From the NCBI GenBank assembly GCA_023266575.1, contig JAHFPV010000002.1, forward strand, positions 62,001 through 126,000: a stretch of 64,000 nt of DNA. The letters are read 5' to 3'. The position numbers were made by a program, and so were the translations under genes. Shown here one piece after another: positions 8,388 to 17,777 of the stretch; positions within the stretch are counted from its first letter, which is position 1, and every line of letters starts with the position of its first letter. The notes under the pieces are model-generated. The model was not told where the DNA came from, did no database searches, and worked only from the letters and a program-made list of their open reading frames with translations. This DNA comes from Sphingobium sp. (lineage in GTDB: Bacteria > Pseudomonadota > Alphaproteobacteria > Sphingomonadales > Sphingomonadaceae).

Positions 8388-8789
8388 TCATACGACCCGC
8401 AGCGTCGCCGGAGCGAAGCGCACGCCGCCCGCACCATCCCCCCGCGCCACCCAAAGCCGCGCATTGTCCCCCGCAACGATCAGCCACAGACTGCCATCCG
8501 GCGCAGCACAGGCCGCATCTGTAGCCGACGGCACCGCCACGCCGGATGGATGCGAATGATAATGGCCGATAATCTGCTCGCCCCCCTCCCGCGCCGCCCG
8601 GTGCGCCGCGATCAGTGCCACCGGGTCCAGCTCGAAATGGCGCGCCGGATCGAGCGCTACATTGGCGGCGGGCGCAATCGCCTCGATTCGCCCGGCCGCG
8701 CCCAGCAACAGGCCGCACACCTCCGCCCGGTCCGCCGCCGCGATCGCCTGGATCTGGTCCAGCAGCATCCTTGATATTGTAATCGCCAT
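8388..8789 (-). CDS. M67 family metallopeptidase (JAMM/MPN+ domain)
   Basis: This is a 133-residue stand-alone JAMM protease or deubiquitinase-fold protein. All catalytic residues are present: E23 (EVCGLLLG), H78 and H80 in HYHSHPSG, S88 and D91, matching HxHx7SxxD. Bacterial members release sulfur-carrier or ubiquitin-like proteins or process cysteine adducts, but the substrate here is unknown and no ubiquitin-like gene is adjacent. ATG 8789 is preferred over an upstream TTG at 8807 that would abut the divergent rluD start. Confidence 0.85.
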   Translation of the reverse strand: MAITISRMLLDQIQAIAAADRAEVCGLLLGAAGRIEAIAPAANVALDPARHFELDPVALIAAHRAAREGGEQIIGHYHSHPSGVAVPSATDAACAAPDGSLWLIVAGDNARLWVARGDGAGGVRFAPATLRVV

Positions 8790-8806
8790 CCCTACATCCC
8801 TAGCCA

Positions 8807-9763
8807 ATGGGTCCGGGGGTTTCCATCATCGAAGCGACAATCGCGCAGGCGCAGGACGGGATGCGGCTCGACCGGGCGCTGGCCGACCTGCTGCCCGACC
8901 TGTCGCGCGAACGGTTGAAGGCGCTGATCAACGACGGCCATGTCCGGTCGACCGGCCAACCGATCAAGATCGGCACCACCATCAAGGTCGCGACCGGCCA
9001 GAGCTTCGCCATCACCATGCCCGCCCCGGTCGCGCTCGACAACGTGGCACAGGATATTCCCCTGACCATCGTGCATGAGGATGCAGACCTGATCGTGGTG
9101 GACAAGCCCGCCGGGCTGGTCGTTCATCCCGCCGCGGGCAATCTGGACGGCACATTGGTCAACGCCCTGCTGCATCATTGCAAGGGGCAGCTGTCGGGCA
9201 TTGGCGGCGTCGCCCGCCCCGGCATCGTTCATCGCATCGACAAGGACACGTCGGGCCTGCTGGTCGTCGCCAAATCGGACAAGGCGCATGACGGACTGGC
9301 GCGCCAGTTCAAGGATCACAGCATCGAACGGCTCTATGCCGCGATCGTCTATGGCCATCCCCTACCCGGCTCCGGCACGGTCGATGCGTGGCTCGGCCGG
9401 TCCGACGCTGATCGAAAGAAGATGGCGGTTCATCGGGAAGGACGCGGCAAACATGCCGTCACCCATTATCGCACGGTCGAACGGCTACGCGATGCGGCGA
9501 TGGTGGAATGTCGGCTGGAAACCGGCCGCACCCATCAGGTCCGCGTCCATATGCACCATATCGGACACCCCTTGATCGGTGATCCGGTTTACGGTAGAGA
9601 AAGAAAAGGTTTCAAATCAATACTGGAAACGCTGGGTTTCAAAAGGCAGGCATTGCACGCAAAAAGCCTGGGGTTCATACATCCGGTAACGGACGAACGG
9701 CTTATGTTCCAAAGTGCACTCCCTGCCGATATGCAGGAACTGTTAAGCCTGCTCCACGTATAG
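8807..9763 (+). CDS. rluD: RluD-family 23S rRNA pseudouridine synthase
   Basis: This is a RluA/RluD-family pseudouridine synthase, probably acting on helix 69 of 23S rRNA. An S4 RNA-binding domain covers about 17-75, and the catalytic domain has the signature HRIDKDTSG with catalytic D145. The protein has 318 residues, usual for RluD. It is divergent from the JAMM peptidase and followed by rpoH after 77 nt, an order common in alphaproteobacteria. Target positions are inferred from the family. Confidence 0.92.
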   Translation: MGPGVSIIEATIAQAQDGMRLDRALADLLPDLSRERLKALINDGHVRSTGQPIKIGTTIKVATGQSFAITMPAPVALDNVAQDIPLTIVHEDADLIVVDKPAGLVVHPAAGNLDGTLVNALLHHCKGQLSGIGGVARPGIVHRIDKDTSGLLVVAKSDKAHDGLARQFKDHSIERLYAAIVYGHPLPGSGTVDAWLGRSDADRKKMAVHREGRGKHAVTHYRTVERLRDAAMVECRLETGRTHQVRVHMHHIGHPLIGDPVYGRERKGFKSILETLGFKRQALHAKSLGFIHPVTDERLMFQSALPADMQELLSLLHV

Positions 9764-9840
9764 ACATGAACAAGTTTGCGCCGGTGTTTGTGACGCCTCT
9801 TCTGGGTCCCGCCGCGCATGAAAGGGAAAGGTGAAGCGAC

Positions 9841-10755
9841 ATGGCCAAGACGAGCAATGTCCCCGCGGTTCCGGCGCTGGGCGGTGAAGCCAGCCTCAAC
9901 CGCTATCTCTCGGAAATCCGCAAATTTCCGCTTCTGACGCCTGAGCAGGAATATATGCTCGCCAAGCGGTATGAGGAGCATCAGGACCCTGAGGCCGCGG
10001 CCCAGCTGGTCACCTCGCATCTGCGCCTCGTGGCGAAGATCGCGATGGGCTATCGCGGCTACGGCCTGCCGGTCAGCGAGCTGATCTCCGAAGGCAATAT
10101 CGGCCTGATGCAGGGCGTGAAGAAGTTTGAGGCCGAACGCGGCTTCCGCCTGGCGACCTACGCCATGTGGTGGATTCGCGCCTCGATCCAGGAATTCATC
10201 CTACGCAGCTGGTCGCTCGTGAAAATGGGGACCACCGCGTCGCAGAAGAAGCTGTTTTTCAACCTGCGCCGGATGAAGAACAACATCGAAGCATTCGAGG
10301 ATGGCGATCTGAAGCCGGAGGATGTGACCAAGATCGCGACCGATCTGGGCGTGTCCGAACAGGATGTCGTGTCGATGAACCGCCGCATGGCGATGGGCGG
10401 CGACACGTCGCTCAATGTCCCCATGCGGGAGGACGGCGACGGCCAGTGGCAGGATTGGTTGCAGGATACCGATCCGTTGCAGGACGAGCGCGTCGCCGAG
10501 GAACAGGAACGCACCCAGCGCCACGAAATGCTGGTCGAGGCGATGACGGACCTTAACGACCGGGAAAAGCATATCCTGGCCGAACGGCGTCTGGCTGAAG
10601 AGCCTAAGACGCTGGAGGAACTGAGCCAGGTCTATGGTGTATCGCGCGAACGCGTCCGCCAGATCGAGGTCCGCGCCTTTGAAAAGCTGCAAAAGGCGAT
10701 GATGCGGATCGCCGGCGACAAGCTTAGCCATATGGCCCGCTTCGCCGCCGCCTGA
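9841..10755 (+). CDS. rpoH: RNA polymerase heat-shock sigma factor RpoH (sigma-32)
   Basis: RpoH directs transcription of heat-shock genes. The 304 residues show region 1.2 (LNRYLSEIRKFPLLTPEQE), region 2 (GLMQGVKKFEAERGFRLATYAMWWIRASIQEF), the RpoH-box-like QKKLFFNLR, and a region 4.2 helix-turn-helix (LSQVYGVSRERVRQIEVRAFEKL). A good ribosome site (AAAGGTGAAG) precedes ATG 9841. clpP in this window carries a probable RpoH promoter. A GGAAC-N16-CGTA sequence at 9736-9760, inside the end of rluD, is a weak EcfG-type candidate for rpoH itself. Confidence 0.95.
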   Translation: MAKTSNVPAVPALGGEASLNRYLSEIRKFPLLTPEQEYMLAKRYEEHQDPEAAAQLVTSHLRLVAKIAMGYRGYGLPVSELISEGNIGLMQGVKKFEAERGFRLATYAMWWIRASIQEFILRSWSLVKMGTTASQKKLFFNLRRMKNNIEAFEDGDLKPEDVTKIATDLGVSEQDVVSMNRRMAMGGDTSLNVPMREDGDGQWQDWLQDTDPLQDERVAEEQERTQRHEMLVEAMTDLNDREKHILAERRLAEEPKTLEELSQVYGVSRERVRQIEVRAFEKLQKAMMRIAGDKLSHMARFAAA

Positions 10756-10777
10756 TCGGTTAGAAAGAAGTTGAAGA

Positions 10778-10807
10778 GACGTCGGGAGCGATCCCGGCGT
10801 CTTTTTT
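10778..10807 (+). terminator. rho-independent terminator of rpoH
   Basis: A 10-bp stem GACGTCGGGA / TCCCGGCGTC (one G-T pair) with a short loop is followed by a run of six T, 23 nt after the rpoH stop. Confidence 0.88.
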
Positions 10808-10856
10808 GTGGCTACCCCGCTTGAGCGAAAGCCACCGCCCGCGTTACGCTGGCGGC

Positions 10857-11552
10857 ATGACCGCCAGACCCGCCTCCCCCCGCCGCCGCTCCCGCTGGAT
10901 CAGCATCCCGTTCAAGCTGCTGATCGGCTTCATCATCCTGTCGCTGCTGATGGTGACGCTCTATCGCTTCGTGCCCCCGCCGGTGACGATGACCATGCTG
11001 CTCGACCCCAATGGCATCACCAAGGACTGGATGAGCCTGGACGAGATCGACTCCGATATGGCCCGCGCGGCGATTGCGGCAGAGGACGGCAAATTCTGCA
11101 CCCATCATGGCTTCGATGTCGATGCCATCGCCAAGGCAGCGATCCACAATGCGAGCGGCGGGCGGGTGCGCGGCGGATCGACGATCAGCCAGCAGACCGC
11201 GAAAAACGTGTTCCTGTGGCAGGGCGGCGGCTTCGTTCGTAAAGGGTTCGAGGCCTGGTTCACCATGTTGATCGAGGCGATCTGGGGCAAAAAGCGGATC
11301 ATGGAAGTCTATCTGAACGTCGCGGAAACCGGCATCGGCACCTATGGCGTGCAGGCGGGCGCGATCCGCTATTTCAAACATGGCGCCGGCCGCCTGACCC
11401 GCGCCGAAGCCGCCCGCATCGCCGCCATCCTGCCCCTCCCCAAACGCCGCGCCGCCGTCGCGCCGAGCGGCTTCACCCGCCGCTACGGCAACACCATCGC
11501 CGCCCGGATCGGCGCGGTGCAGCGCGACGGGCTGGACGCTTGCCTCAAATGA
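10857..11552 (+). CDS. mtgA: monofunctional biosynthetic peptidoglycan transglycosylase MtgA
   Basis: MtgA polymerises lipid II into glycan strands in the periplasm. The 231-residue protein has one N-terminal membrane anchor (~18-37) and a GT51 domain with catalytic E76 in AAIAAEDGKF and the RGGSTISQQTAKN motif (105-117). There is no transpeptidase domain, so it is the monofunctional form. ATG 10857 is chosen because further upstream the frame runs into the rpoH terminator. A second GT51 enzyme, the class A PBP at 48983, is also in the window. Confidence 0.93.
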   Translation: MTARPASPRRRSRWISIPFKLLIGFIILSLLMVTLYRFVPPPVTMTMLLDPNGITKDWMSLDEIDSDMARAAIAAEDGKFCTHHGFDVDAIAKAAIHNASGGRVRGGSTISQQTAKNVFLWQGGGFVRKGFEAWFTMLIEAIWGKKRIMEVYLNVAETGIGTYGVQAGAIRYFKHGAGRLTRAEAARIAAILPLPKRRAAVAPSGFTRRYGNTIAARIGAVQRDGLDACLK

Positions 11553-11588
11553 AAAAGGGCGGGGATTGCGCCCCGCCCTTTTCTTTTT
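11553..11588. terminator. bidirectional terminator between mtgA and the TonB receptor
   Basis: A perfect 12-bp stem AAAAGGGCGGGG / CCCCGCCCTTTT with a 6-nt loop has A and T runs on the two sides. It starts right after the mtgA stop and lies 18 nt from the convergent receptor stop. Confidence 0.9.
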
Positions 11589-11605
11589 GTCGATGATGTG
11601 TCGGA

Positions 11606-14155
11606 TCAGAAGCTGACGTGCAGCGAACCCGATACCGCGCGCGGTGAACCGATCTGGACGAAGCCGGGGCTGCCATAGGCACCCGTCGCCAGAGTGATCG
11701 ACTGGTTCAGACCACCGCCGAAACCGCCGACATAGAATTTGTCGAACAGGTTGCTGACGTTGAGCTGGAAGTAGGTGTCTGGCACGCCGAAGCGGGCCAG
11801 CGAGACACGGGCGTCCAGATCGACCAGCGTGTAGGACGGAGCCGCCGCGCTGTAGATTTCAACCGGAGCCGCCGTCGTGCCGCGATAGGTCGGCAGGTTG
11901 GTGTCATAGACATAACGACGACCGGTACGCTTGGCCTGAATACCCAGCGTGACGCCTTCATAATTCACTTCGCCGCGCGCACCGAGCGTATAGACCGGCG
12001 CACCGCTTTCACGCTTGCCAGCGGTAGGCGCGAACACCGGCGTGGTGACGCCAGCAACGGTGACAGTCCCGATCTGAATATCGTCCTGGATCTTCGACTT
12101 GAGATATGAGCCGAACACATAGAGGCTGATATTCTCGATGGGCTGATAGGACACGCTGCCGTCAAAGCCGTATTTCTCGACCTTGCCGAGGTTGCGATAG
12201 ACGCTGACGTTCAGTTCAGGGTCGAAGGCAGAGGCCAGACGGTTCTTGTAGCTGGTGTACCAGAAGCTGCCCTGCGCCTGGAACTTGCCGGCGCTGTAGC
12301 GCGCGCCAAGATCAAAGCTGTCGGTCGTTTCCGGCGCAGGCTGCGCCGATTCATTGTCCTGCGCAAAGAAAAAGGCGTTGTAGAGCGAATCGGTACCCGG
12401 AACGCTTAGACCCTTTGAATAGTTGGCGAACACGCTGGCTTGCGGCGTGATCTTGAAGTTCAGGCCGACGTTGGGCAGCACCTTGTCATATTTGAACTTG
12501 CGCGTCTGGGGCGCAGCCCAGGTCGGGCGCAGGGTGCCGGTCGTCGCGGGAATGACGCCGTCGGTGCCGAAACACTCCACGAACCCGGCCGCGCTGCTGG
12601 TATAGCAGTTGTTGGTGAGTTTGCGGGTAAAGAAGGGTGCGCGCACGCCCAGATTGACGGTCAGCATTTCATCCATGAATTTGCCGACATATTCACCCGA
12701 CACCTGATGCAGGATGGCATAGGACAGGCGATCGCGCTTTTGCAGGATCGCGCCATTCACGTCAGCCTGCGGATTGTCGACAGCAAAGACGTCGATCGTC
12801 TCGCCATTCGATCCAAGCAGGCCGACTTCACCGGTCTGACGGTGACGGCCATGGTCGAACGTATAGGCGACACGAACGCGGTGGTTGTCGTTGATGTCGT
12901 AGCGCAGCGAACTGATGACCGCATAACGATCCGTGGTCGTCTGGCTGGGCGACAGGACGTTGACCTGGTCCAGAATATCGCCGTCGCCGTTCAGATCGCG
13001 ACCAAAATAGGGCGCGCCACCGAAGAAGCCCGCAACATTCTGCGTGCCGCTGCCAGCATCAAGGTCAAAGAAACCTTCGCGCGCCGTGCTGGTGCCGCCG
13101 CCATTCGCCTTCACATATTGATAGCTGGGATCGACCGTCAGCGTCAGGCTATCGGTCAAGGCAAAGCGCGAATTGATGCGGATATTACCGGTGTTCGACG
13201 GGTTGAAGCGATAGTCGAACAGCGTGCCGCAGGTTCCAGCGGCCTGCGCACCGGGGCCACCGGCGGGAAGCGTACAGGCCGGGATCGTGTAGAAGCGCTC
13301 ATCCTTGGTGATCGGATAGCGATTGGTCGAGTTCGGCCCGGCAACGCGGCCCTGATCGGTATCGACGCGCAGTGGCAGCGAGCCGAAGAAGTTGTTGCGG
13401 TTGGCGTTCCAATGGCCCGCGATCGAAATGAAGTCGCCATTGCTGCCGATCGGCTGATAGATTTTGGCGTTATACTGCTGCTTGTCGATCTGGCCGAAAT
13501 TGTTGAACACATTGTCGTTGCGGGTTGTGGAGGCGGAGAACCACGCCTTCGTGCCGAACGGGGTGAACACGCCGGTTTCAACCAGGCCGAGCAGGCGGAA
13601 AAAATCATAATCGCCAGCGGCGCCGACCATCGTCACCTTGAAATCGTCCGAACCCTGGATCGAGCGATAGTTGACCGTGCCGCCCGAAGCCGCCGCCGTG
13701 GGGCTGTCCACGTCGGTCGAACCCAGGTTGACGTTGATTTCCTCGATCAGTTCGGGGTCAAGCTGCTGGTTGGAATAGATGGCATAGTTGCCGGTGTCGT
13801 TCAGCGGCATACCGTCGAAGGTCAGCGAAACGCGATCCGGGCCAAAGCCGCGAATGTTGAGCTGGCCACCGGCCGAACCATAGGGATCGTTATTCTGGAA
13901 GCTGACGCCGGGGATCAGGTTGATCGCATTGAGGATGGTGTTGCCCGAACCCTGCTTGGCGATCAGTTCCTGCGTGATGACGCCCTTCGCCTTGGTCGTG
14001 TCGGGCAGGACAACACCGCCCACGCCCTTGCCGACCTTGGCACCGGTGACGATGATCGTGTCTTCAAAATCGATCGAGCCGGTCGACTGGGCGAAGGCGG
14101 CGGTTGGGGCGGCTACGGCGATCATCGCGGCGCTGCACATCAGAAATTGTTTCAT
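11606..14155 (-). CDS. TonB-dependent outer-membrane receptor
   Basis: This is an outer-membrane 22-strand barrel with a plug, 849 residues, for energised uptake of a ligand that cannot be named from sequence. It shows a signal peptide (MKQFLMCSAAMIAVAAPTAA, cleavage after AFA), a TonB-box-like segment (DTIIVTGA), a plug domain (~50-160 with LNIRGFGPDRVSLTFDGMPL), and a barrel ending in aromatic F as expected for BAM recognition. The start at 14155 is fixed by the signal peptide and an AAGGG ribosome site. It is monocistronic between two hairpin terminators. The FecI/FecR pair lies 6 kb away, so a link is possible but unsupported. Confidence 0.9.
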   Translation of the reverse strand: MKQFLMCSAAMIAVAAPTAAFAQSTGSIDFEDTIIVTGAKVGKGVGGVVLPDTTKAKGVITQELIAKQGSGNTILNAINLIPGVSFQNNDPYGSAGGQLNIRGFGPDRVSLTFDGMPLNDTGNYAIYSNQQLDPELIEEINVNLGSTDVDSPTAAASGGTVNYRSIQGSDDFKVTMVGAAGDYDFFRLLGLVETGVFTPFGTKAWFSASTTRNDNVFNNFGQIDKQQYNAKIYQPIGSNGDFISIAGHWNANRNNFFGSLPLRVDTDQGRVAGPNSTNRYPITKDERFYTIPACTLPAGGPGAQAAGTCGTLFDYRFNPSNTGNIRINSRFALTDSLTLTVDPSYQYVKANGGGTSTAREGFFDLDAGSGTQNVAGFFGGAPYFGRDLNGDGDILDQVNVLSPSQTTTDRYAVISSLRYDINDNHRVRVAYTFDHGRHRQTGEVGLLGSNGETIDVFAVDNPQADVNGAILQKRDRLSYAILHQVSGEYVGKFMDEMLTVNLGVRAPFFTRKLTNNCYTSSAAGFVECFGTDGVIPATTGTLRPTWAAPQTRKFKYDKVLPNVGLNFKITPQASVFANYSKGLSVPGTDSLYNAFFFAQDNESAQPAPETTDSFDLGARYSAGKFQAQGSFWYTSYKNRLASAFDPELNVSVYRNLGKVEKYGFDGSVSYQPIENISLYVFGSYLKSKIQDDIQIGTVTVAGVTTPVFAPTAGKRESGAPVYTLGARGEVNYEGVTLGIQAKRTGRRYVYDTNLPTYRGTTAAPVEIYSAAAPSYTLVDLDARVSLARFGVPDTYFQLNVSNLFDKFYVGGFGGGLNQSITLATGAYGSPGFVQIGSPRAVSGSLHVSF

Positions 14156-14521
14156 GTGACCCTTTGTCCCTTGTTCAGGAGCGGCGCTGGAGCGCCCTGC
14201 TGTTATGCTCTTGCAAGCCGGAGCCGCCTGTGACGACCTCTGGCGACGGCCCTGTGATGCTATGGCTGCACTTTTGTTACAATGTACAACAGCGCTCGTC
14301 ACAGGTGCGAACAAAGCAGCGCCATCGCGTGCCGGGCGAGGGTCGCGTCGATATTAAATCGTTGTTTTATATATATTTTATGCCATTTTTAGCGCGCTAT
14401 TTGACGGTGGTGCAATTTTGCAACGCAGCAAGAATATTTGCGCGGACGCAGAACAGCACTACGAAAAAGGGGCCGACGGTTACCCGCCAGCCCCTTTTTC
14501 GTTCTTAACCTGATGATGAAA
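14156..14521. other. 366-nt AT-rich intergenic region upstream of the TonB receptor
   Basis: No gene is visible. The region holds the receptor promoter area and the clpX terminator (14463-14500). Two features stand out. One is an imperfect palindrome TTGTTAC-AAT-GTACAA at 14274-14289, about 120 nt upstream of the receptor start, a possible operator. The other is an AT-rich tract at 14353-14385, far below the window's GC level. I see no Fur box good enough to call. Confidence 0.45.
14463..14500 (-). terminator. rho-independent terminator of clpX
   Basis: The arms GAAAAAGGGGC and GCCCCTTTTTC pair perfectly and are followed on the minus strand by the T tract. It lies 22 nt past the clpX stop. 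Confidence 0.88.
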
Positions 14522-15790
14522 TCAGGCGGCGTCCTCGGCGCGCTTGGCGCTTTCGCTGAATACGCGAATCGGCTCTTTCTTGCCCGCGACCACATCCTTG
14601 TCGACCACCACTTCGCCCACGCCCTGCATGGAGGGCAGGTCGAACATGGTGTCGAGCAGGATCGCTTCGAGGATCGAGCGCAGGCCGCGTGCGCCGGTCT
14701 TGCGTTCGATCGCCTTCTTGGCGATCGCGACCAGCGCTTCGTCGGTGAAGCTGAGATCGACATTCTCCATCTCGAACAGCTTGCCATATTGCTTGACCAG
14801 CGCGTTCTTGGGTTCGCCCAAAATCTTGACCAGCGCCGACACGTCCAGATCTTCCAGCGTGGCGATGACGGGCAGACGACCGACAAATTCGGGGATCAGG
14901 CCGAATTTCAACAGATCTTCTGGCTCACTCGACCGCAGCAATTCGCCGGTCTTGCGTTCTTCGGGGGCCGCGACATAGGCGCCAAAGCCGATCGACTTGG
15001 CTTCCAGACGATCGCCGATGATCTTTTCCAGACCCGCGAACGCGCCGCCGCAGATGAACAGGATGTTGGTCGTATCGACCTGGAGGAACTCCTGCTGCGG
15101 ATGCTTGCGCCCGCCCTGTGGCGGCACCGACGCGGTCGTGCCTTCCATCAGCTTGAGCAACGCCTGCTGCACGCCCTCGCCCGACACGTCGCGGGTGATG
15201 GACGGATTCTCCGCCTTGCGGCTGATCTTGTCGATTTCGTCGATATAGACGATGCCGCGCTGCGCCTTCTCGACGTTGTAATCCGACGCCTGGAGCAGCT
15301 TGAGGATGATGTTCTCCACATCCTCGCCGACATAGCCAGCTTCGGTCAGCGTCGTCGCGTCGGCCATGGTGAAAGGAACGTCGAACGTCTTGGCCAGCGT
15401 CTGCGCCAGCAAAGTCTTGCCGCAGCCGGTGGGACCGACCAGCAGGATGTTGGACTTGGCCAGTTCGACCTCGCCCGGCTTGCTGCCATGGTTCAGACGC
15501 TTGTAATGGTTATGGACCGCAACCGACAGGACACGCTTCGCCCGGTTCTGGCCGATCACATAATCGTCCAGCACGTCGCAGATTTCCTGCGGGGTCGGCA
15601 CGCCGCCATCCTTCTTGCCGACAAGACCACCCTTGGTCTCCTCGCGGATGATGTCGTTGCACAGCTCGACGCACTCATCGCAGATGAACACGGTCGGCCC
15701 AGCGATCAGCTTGCGCACTTCATGCTGCGACTTGCCGCAGAAGGAGCAATAGAGCGTGCTCTTGGAATCGGAGCCGGTAAGCTTAGTCAT
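14522..15790 (-). CDS. clpX: ATP-dependent Clp protease ATP-binding subunit ClpX
   Basis: ClpX is the AAA+ unfoldase that feeds substrates to ClpP; in alphaproteobacteria it also degrades cell-cycle regulators such as CtrA. The 422 residues have the N-terminal C4 zinc finger (C15, C18, C37, C40), Walker A GPTGCGKT at 119-126, VYIDEIDKI as Walker B, and the pore and sensor regions. ATG 15790 begins the conserved [10 protein letters not shown]. It lies downstream of clpP on the same strand with a 140-nt gap, so it may have its own promoter. Confidence 0.97.
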   Translation of the reverse strand: MTKLTGSDSKSTLYCSFCGKSQHEVRKLIAGPTVFICDECVELCNDIIREETKGGLVGKKDGGVPTPQEICDVLDDYVIGQNRAKRVLSVAVHNHYKRLNHGSKPGEVELAKSNILLVGPTGCGKTLLAQTLAKTFDVPFTMADATTLTEAGYVGEDVENIILKLLQASDYNVEKAQRGIVYIDEIDKISRKAENPSITRDVSGEGVQQALLKLMEGTTASVPPQGGRKHPQQEFLQVDTTNILFICGGAFAGLEKIIGDRLEAKSIGFGAYVAAPEERKTGELLRSSEPEDLLKFGLIPEFVGRLPVIATLEDLDVSALVKILGEPKNALVKQYGKLFEMENVDLSFTDEALVAIAKKAIERKTGARGLRSILEAILLDTMFDLPSMQGVGEVVVDKDVVAGKKEPIRVFSESAKRAEDAA

Positions 15791-15930
15791 TCGCCAATCT
15801 TTCTTCCCTGCCGGTTCTACAATCACCAAAACCGCATTCCGGCGCGGGTATTCTGGTCCATATTCATTCTAGACCGTGGCGCGCCGGTTTCACAAGGGGT
15901 GAAAGTAGCGCGCCCCGGTAAAGATGGGCT

Positions 15931-16566
15931 TTAAGAGTCGCTGGCTTCGGGCAGCGCAGGCCGCTTGCTGAACACTTCGTCGACCAGACCGAAGGCCTTT
16001 GCCTCGTCCGCCTCAAGGAAGGTATCGCGGTCCATCGCCCGCTCGATTTCTTCCAGCGGCTTGCCGGTATATTCGACATACAGGTCGTTCAGGCGGCGGC
16101 GGATACGCAGGATTTCCTTGGCCTGGATCTCGATATCGCTGGCCATGCCCTGCGCACCGCCCGAAGGCTGGTGGATCATGATGCGGGCATTGCCCAGCGC
16201 GATCCGCTTGCCCGGCTCACCGGCGGCGAGCAGGAAGCTGCCCATCGACGCGGCCTGGCCAATGCACACGGTGCCGACCTGGGGACGGATATATTTCATC
16301 GTGTCGTGGATCGCCATGCCCGCCGTCACCACGCCGCCGGGCGAGTTGATATACATCCAGATGTCCTTCTTCGGATTTTCCGATTCGAGGAACAGCAGCT
16401 GGGCGACGATCAGCGAGGCCATGTGATCTTCCACCTGGCCGGTCACGAAGATGATCCGTTCCCGCAACAGGCGCGAGAAAATGTCGAAGCTGCGCTCGCC
16501 ACGGTTCGACTGCTCGATAACGATAGGAACCAGCGCGGCCATGGGATCATGCATGATGTTGGTCAT
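15931..16566 (-). CDS. clpP: ATP-dependent Clp protease proteolytic subunit ClpP
   Basis: ClpP is the serine protease barrel of the ClpXP and ClpAP machines. The 211 residues carry the catalytic triad S107 (GQAASMGS), H132 ([11 protein letters not shown]) and D181. The N-terminus [19 protein letters not shown] is typical of alphaproteobacteria. A probable RpoH promoter lies 37-65 nt upstream of the start, consistent with heat-shock control. Confidence 0.97.
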   Translation of the reverse strand: MTNIMHDPMAALVPIVIEQSNRGERSFDIFSRLLRERIIFVTGQVEDHMASLIVAQLLFLESENPKKDIWMYINSPGGVVTAGMAIHDTMKYIRPQVGTVCIGQAASMGSFLLAAGEPGKRIALGNARIMIHQPSGGAQGMASDIEIQAKEILRIRRRLNDLYVEYTGKPLEEIERAMDRDTFLEADEAKAFGLVDEVFSKRPALPEASDS

Positions 16567-16602
16567 TTTGCTCTTTCAGTCAGGTGCTTTTGCCCACCCC
16601 CT

Positions 16603-16631
16603 ACATCGGCACAAACGGCAAATGGTTCAAG
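16603..16631 (-). promoter_or_regulatory. probable RpoH (sigma-32) promoter of clpP
   Basis: On the minus strand CTTGAA (-35) is followed after 16 nt by CCGATGT, one mismatch from the sigma-32 -10 CCCATnT. The -10 is 37 nt upstream of the clpP start. RpoH itself is encoded 6 kb away. Assigned by eye against the classical consensus. Confidence 0.6.
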
Positions 16632-16655
16632 GGGGCGTGTGGGAAGGAAGCCGGT

Positions 16656-17615
16656 TCAGTCGCGCCGGGCGAAGTCGGAAGGGGCGCGGAAGCCCAGATA
16701 AGAGAGCCGCCGCACCTCCCGCCGCCCGCGCACCACGGTATCGAGGATGAGGCCGCACATGCCCGACAGCGTCGCCAGGATCATGAGGCCCGTGACGAGG
16801 ATGGCGGTCGGGAAACGCGGCACCAGCCCCGTGTCCATATAGGTGACGATCAGCGGCGCGGCCAGCCCCAGCCCCAGCGCCGCCAGAAACGCTGCAATGA
16901 CCCCGAAGAACAGGATCGGCCGCTCGATGCGGTAGAGGGTGAAGATGGTGCGCAGGATACGGAAACCGTCGCGATAGGTCGACAGCTTGCTGACCGATCC
17001 TTCGGGCCGCGCGCCATAGGCGGTGACGACTTCGGCGACCGGCATGGCGAGTTCGAGCGCATGGACGCTGATCTCGGTCTCAATCTCGAAGCCTGCCGAC
17101 AGCACCGGGAAGCTTTTGACGAAGCGGCGGGAAAAGACGCGATAGCCCGACAATATGTCGGTAAAACTGCGCCCGAACAACTGCTTGAGCAAGCTGGTGA
17201 GCGCCCAGTTGCCCAGGCGATGGCCGGGGCGATAGGCTTCCTCCGCCTCCGATTTGCGGCACCCGACCACCATGTCGAGATTATCCTCCAGCATGGCCGC
17301 GACCATCGCGGGGGCAGCGGCCGCCTCATAGGTCGCATCGCCATCGGCCATGATATAGATGTCGGCGTCCACATCGGCGAACATGCGGCGCACGACATGG
17401 CCCTTGCCCTGCTGAGACACGCGGCGGACGATCGCGCCAGCCTCCCGCGCCAGGTCGCGGCTGCCATCGCTGCTATTATTGTCGAACACATAAATGTCGG
17501 CATGGGGCAGCGCGCGGCGGAAATCCTCCACCGTCTGCACGATCGCGCCTGCTTCATTATAGCAGGGCAGGATGACCGCGATGCGCGGTACTGCCAGCCC
17601 GCTGTCGCTCGTCAT
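16656..17615 (-). CDS. family 2 glycosyltransferase with C-terminal membrane helices
   Basis: This is a GT-A fold glycosyltransferase of the dolichyl/undecaprenyl-phosphate-sugar synthase type. It has VILPCYNEAGAI near the N-terminus, VFDNNSSDGS, the metal-binding MADGDATYEA (DxD), and two hydrophobic helices at the C-terminus (FFGVIAAFLAALGLGLAAPL and TAILVTGLMILATLSGMCGL). Such enzymes transfer a nucleotide sugar to a lipid phosphate for envelope glycans; donor and acceptor are unknown. ATG 17615 has an AAGGA site 9 nt upstream and gives 319 residues; ATG 17633 or 17672 are alternatives. No glycan cluster surrounds it. Confidence 0.82.
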   Translation of the reverse strand: MTSDSGLAVPRIAVILPCYNEAGAIVQTVEDFRRALPHADIYVFDNNSSDGSRDLAREAGAIVRRVSQQGKGHVVRRMFADVDADIYIMADGDATYEAAAAPAMVAAMLEDNLDMVVGCRKSEAEEAYRPGHRLGNWALTSLLKQLFGRSFTDILSGYRVFSRRFVKSFPVLSAGFEIETEISVHALELAMPVAEVVTAYGARPEGSVSKLSTYRDGFRILRTIFTLYRIERPILFFGVIAAFLAALGLGLAAPLIVTYMDTGLVPRFPTAILVTGLMILATLSGMCGLILDTVVRGRREVRRLSYLGFRAPSDFARRD

Positions 17616-17717
17616 GGCGGGAAATTCCTTCATCGGCCTTACGATCCTGCTGCTTTCCGTGCCGAACGGCATGGACCGACAGGGTTAATATTTCCTCTGC
17701 CATGCCACCTGCGAAAT

Positions 17718-17755
17718 GAAAAGCGCCCGCGCTTCCTGTTGGAAGCCGGGCGCTT
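17718..17755 (-). terminator. rho-independent terminator of tig
   Basis: A long stem (AAGCGCCCG..CTTCC with GGAAG..CGGGCGCTT) and a four-base loop are followed on the minus strand by TTTTCATTT. It is 23 nt after the trigger-factor stop. Confidence 0.85.
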
Positions 17756-17777
17756 GTTCATCGCATTTCCGCCTGGC

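Noticed and set aside
12440..14233. 597-codon frame opposite the TonB receptor
   Set aside because: It is a shadow of the receptor gene; no ribosome site or domain.
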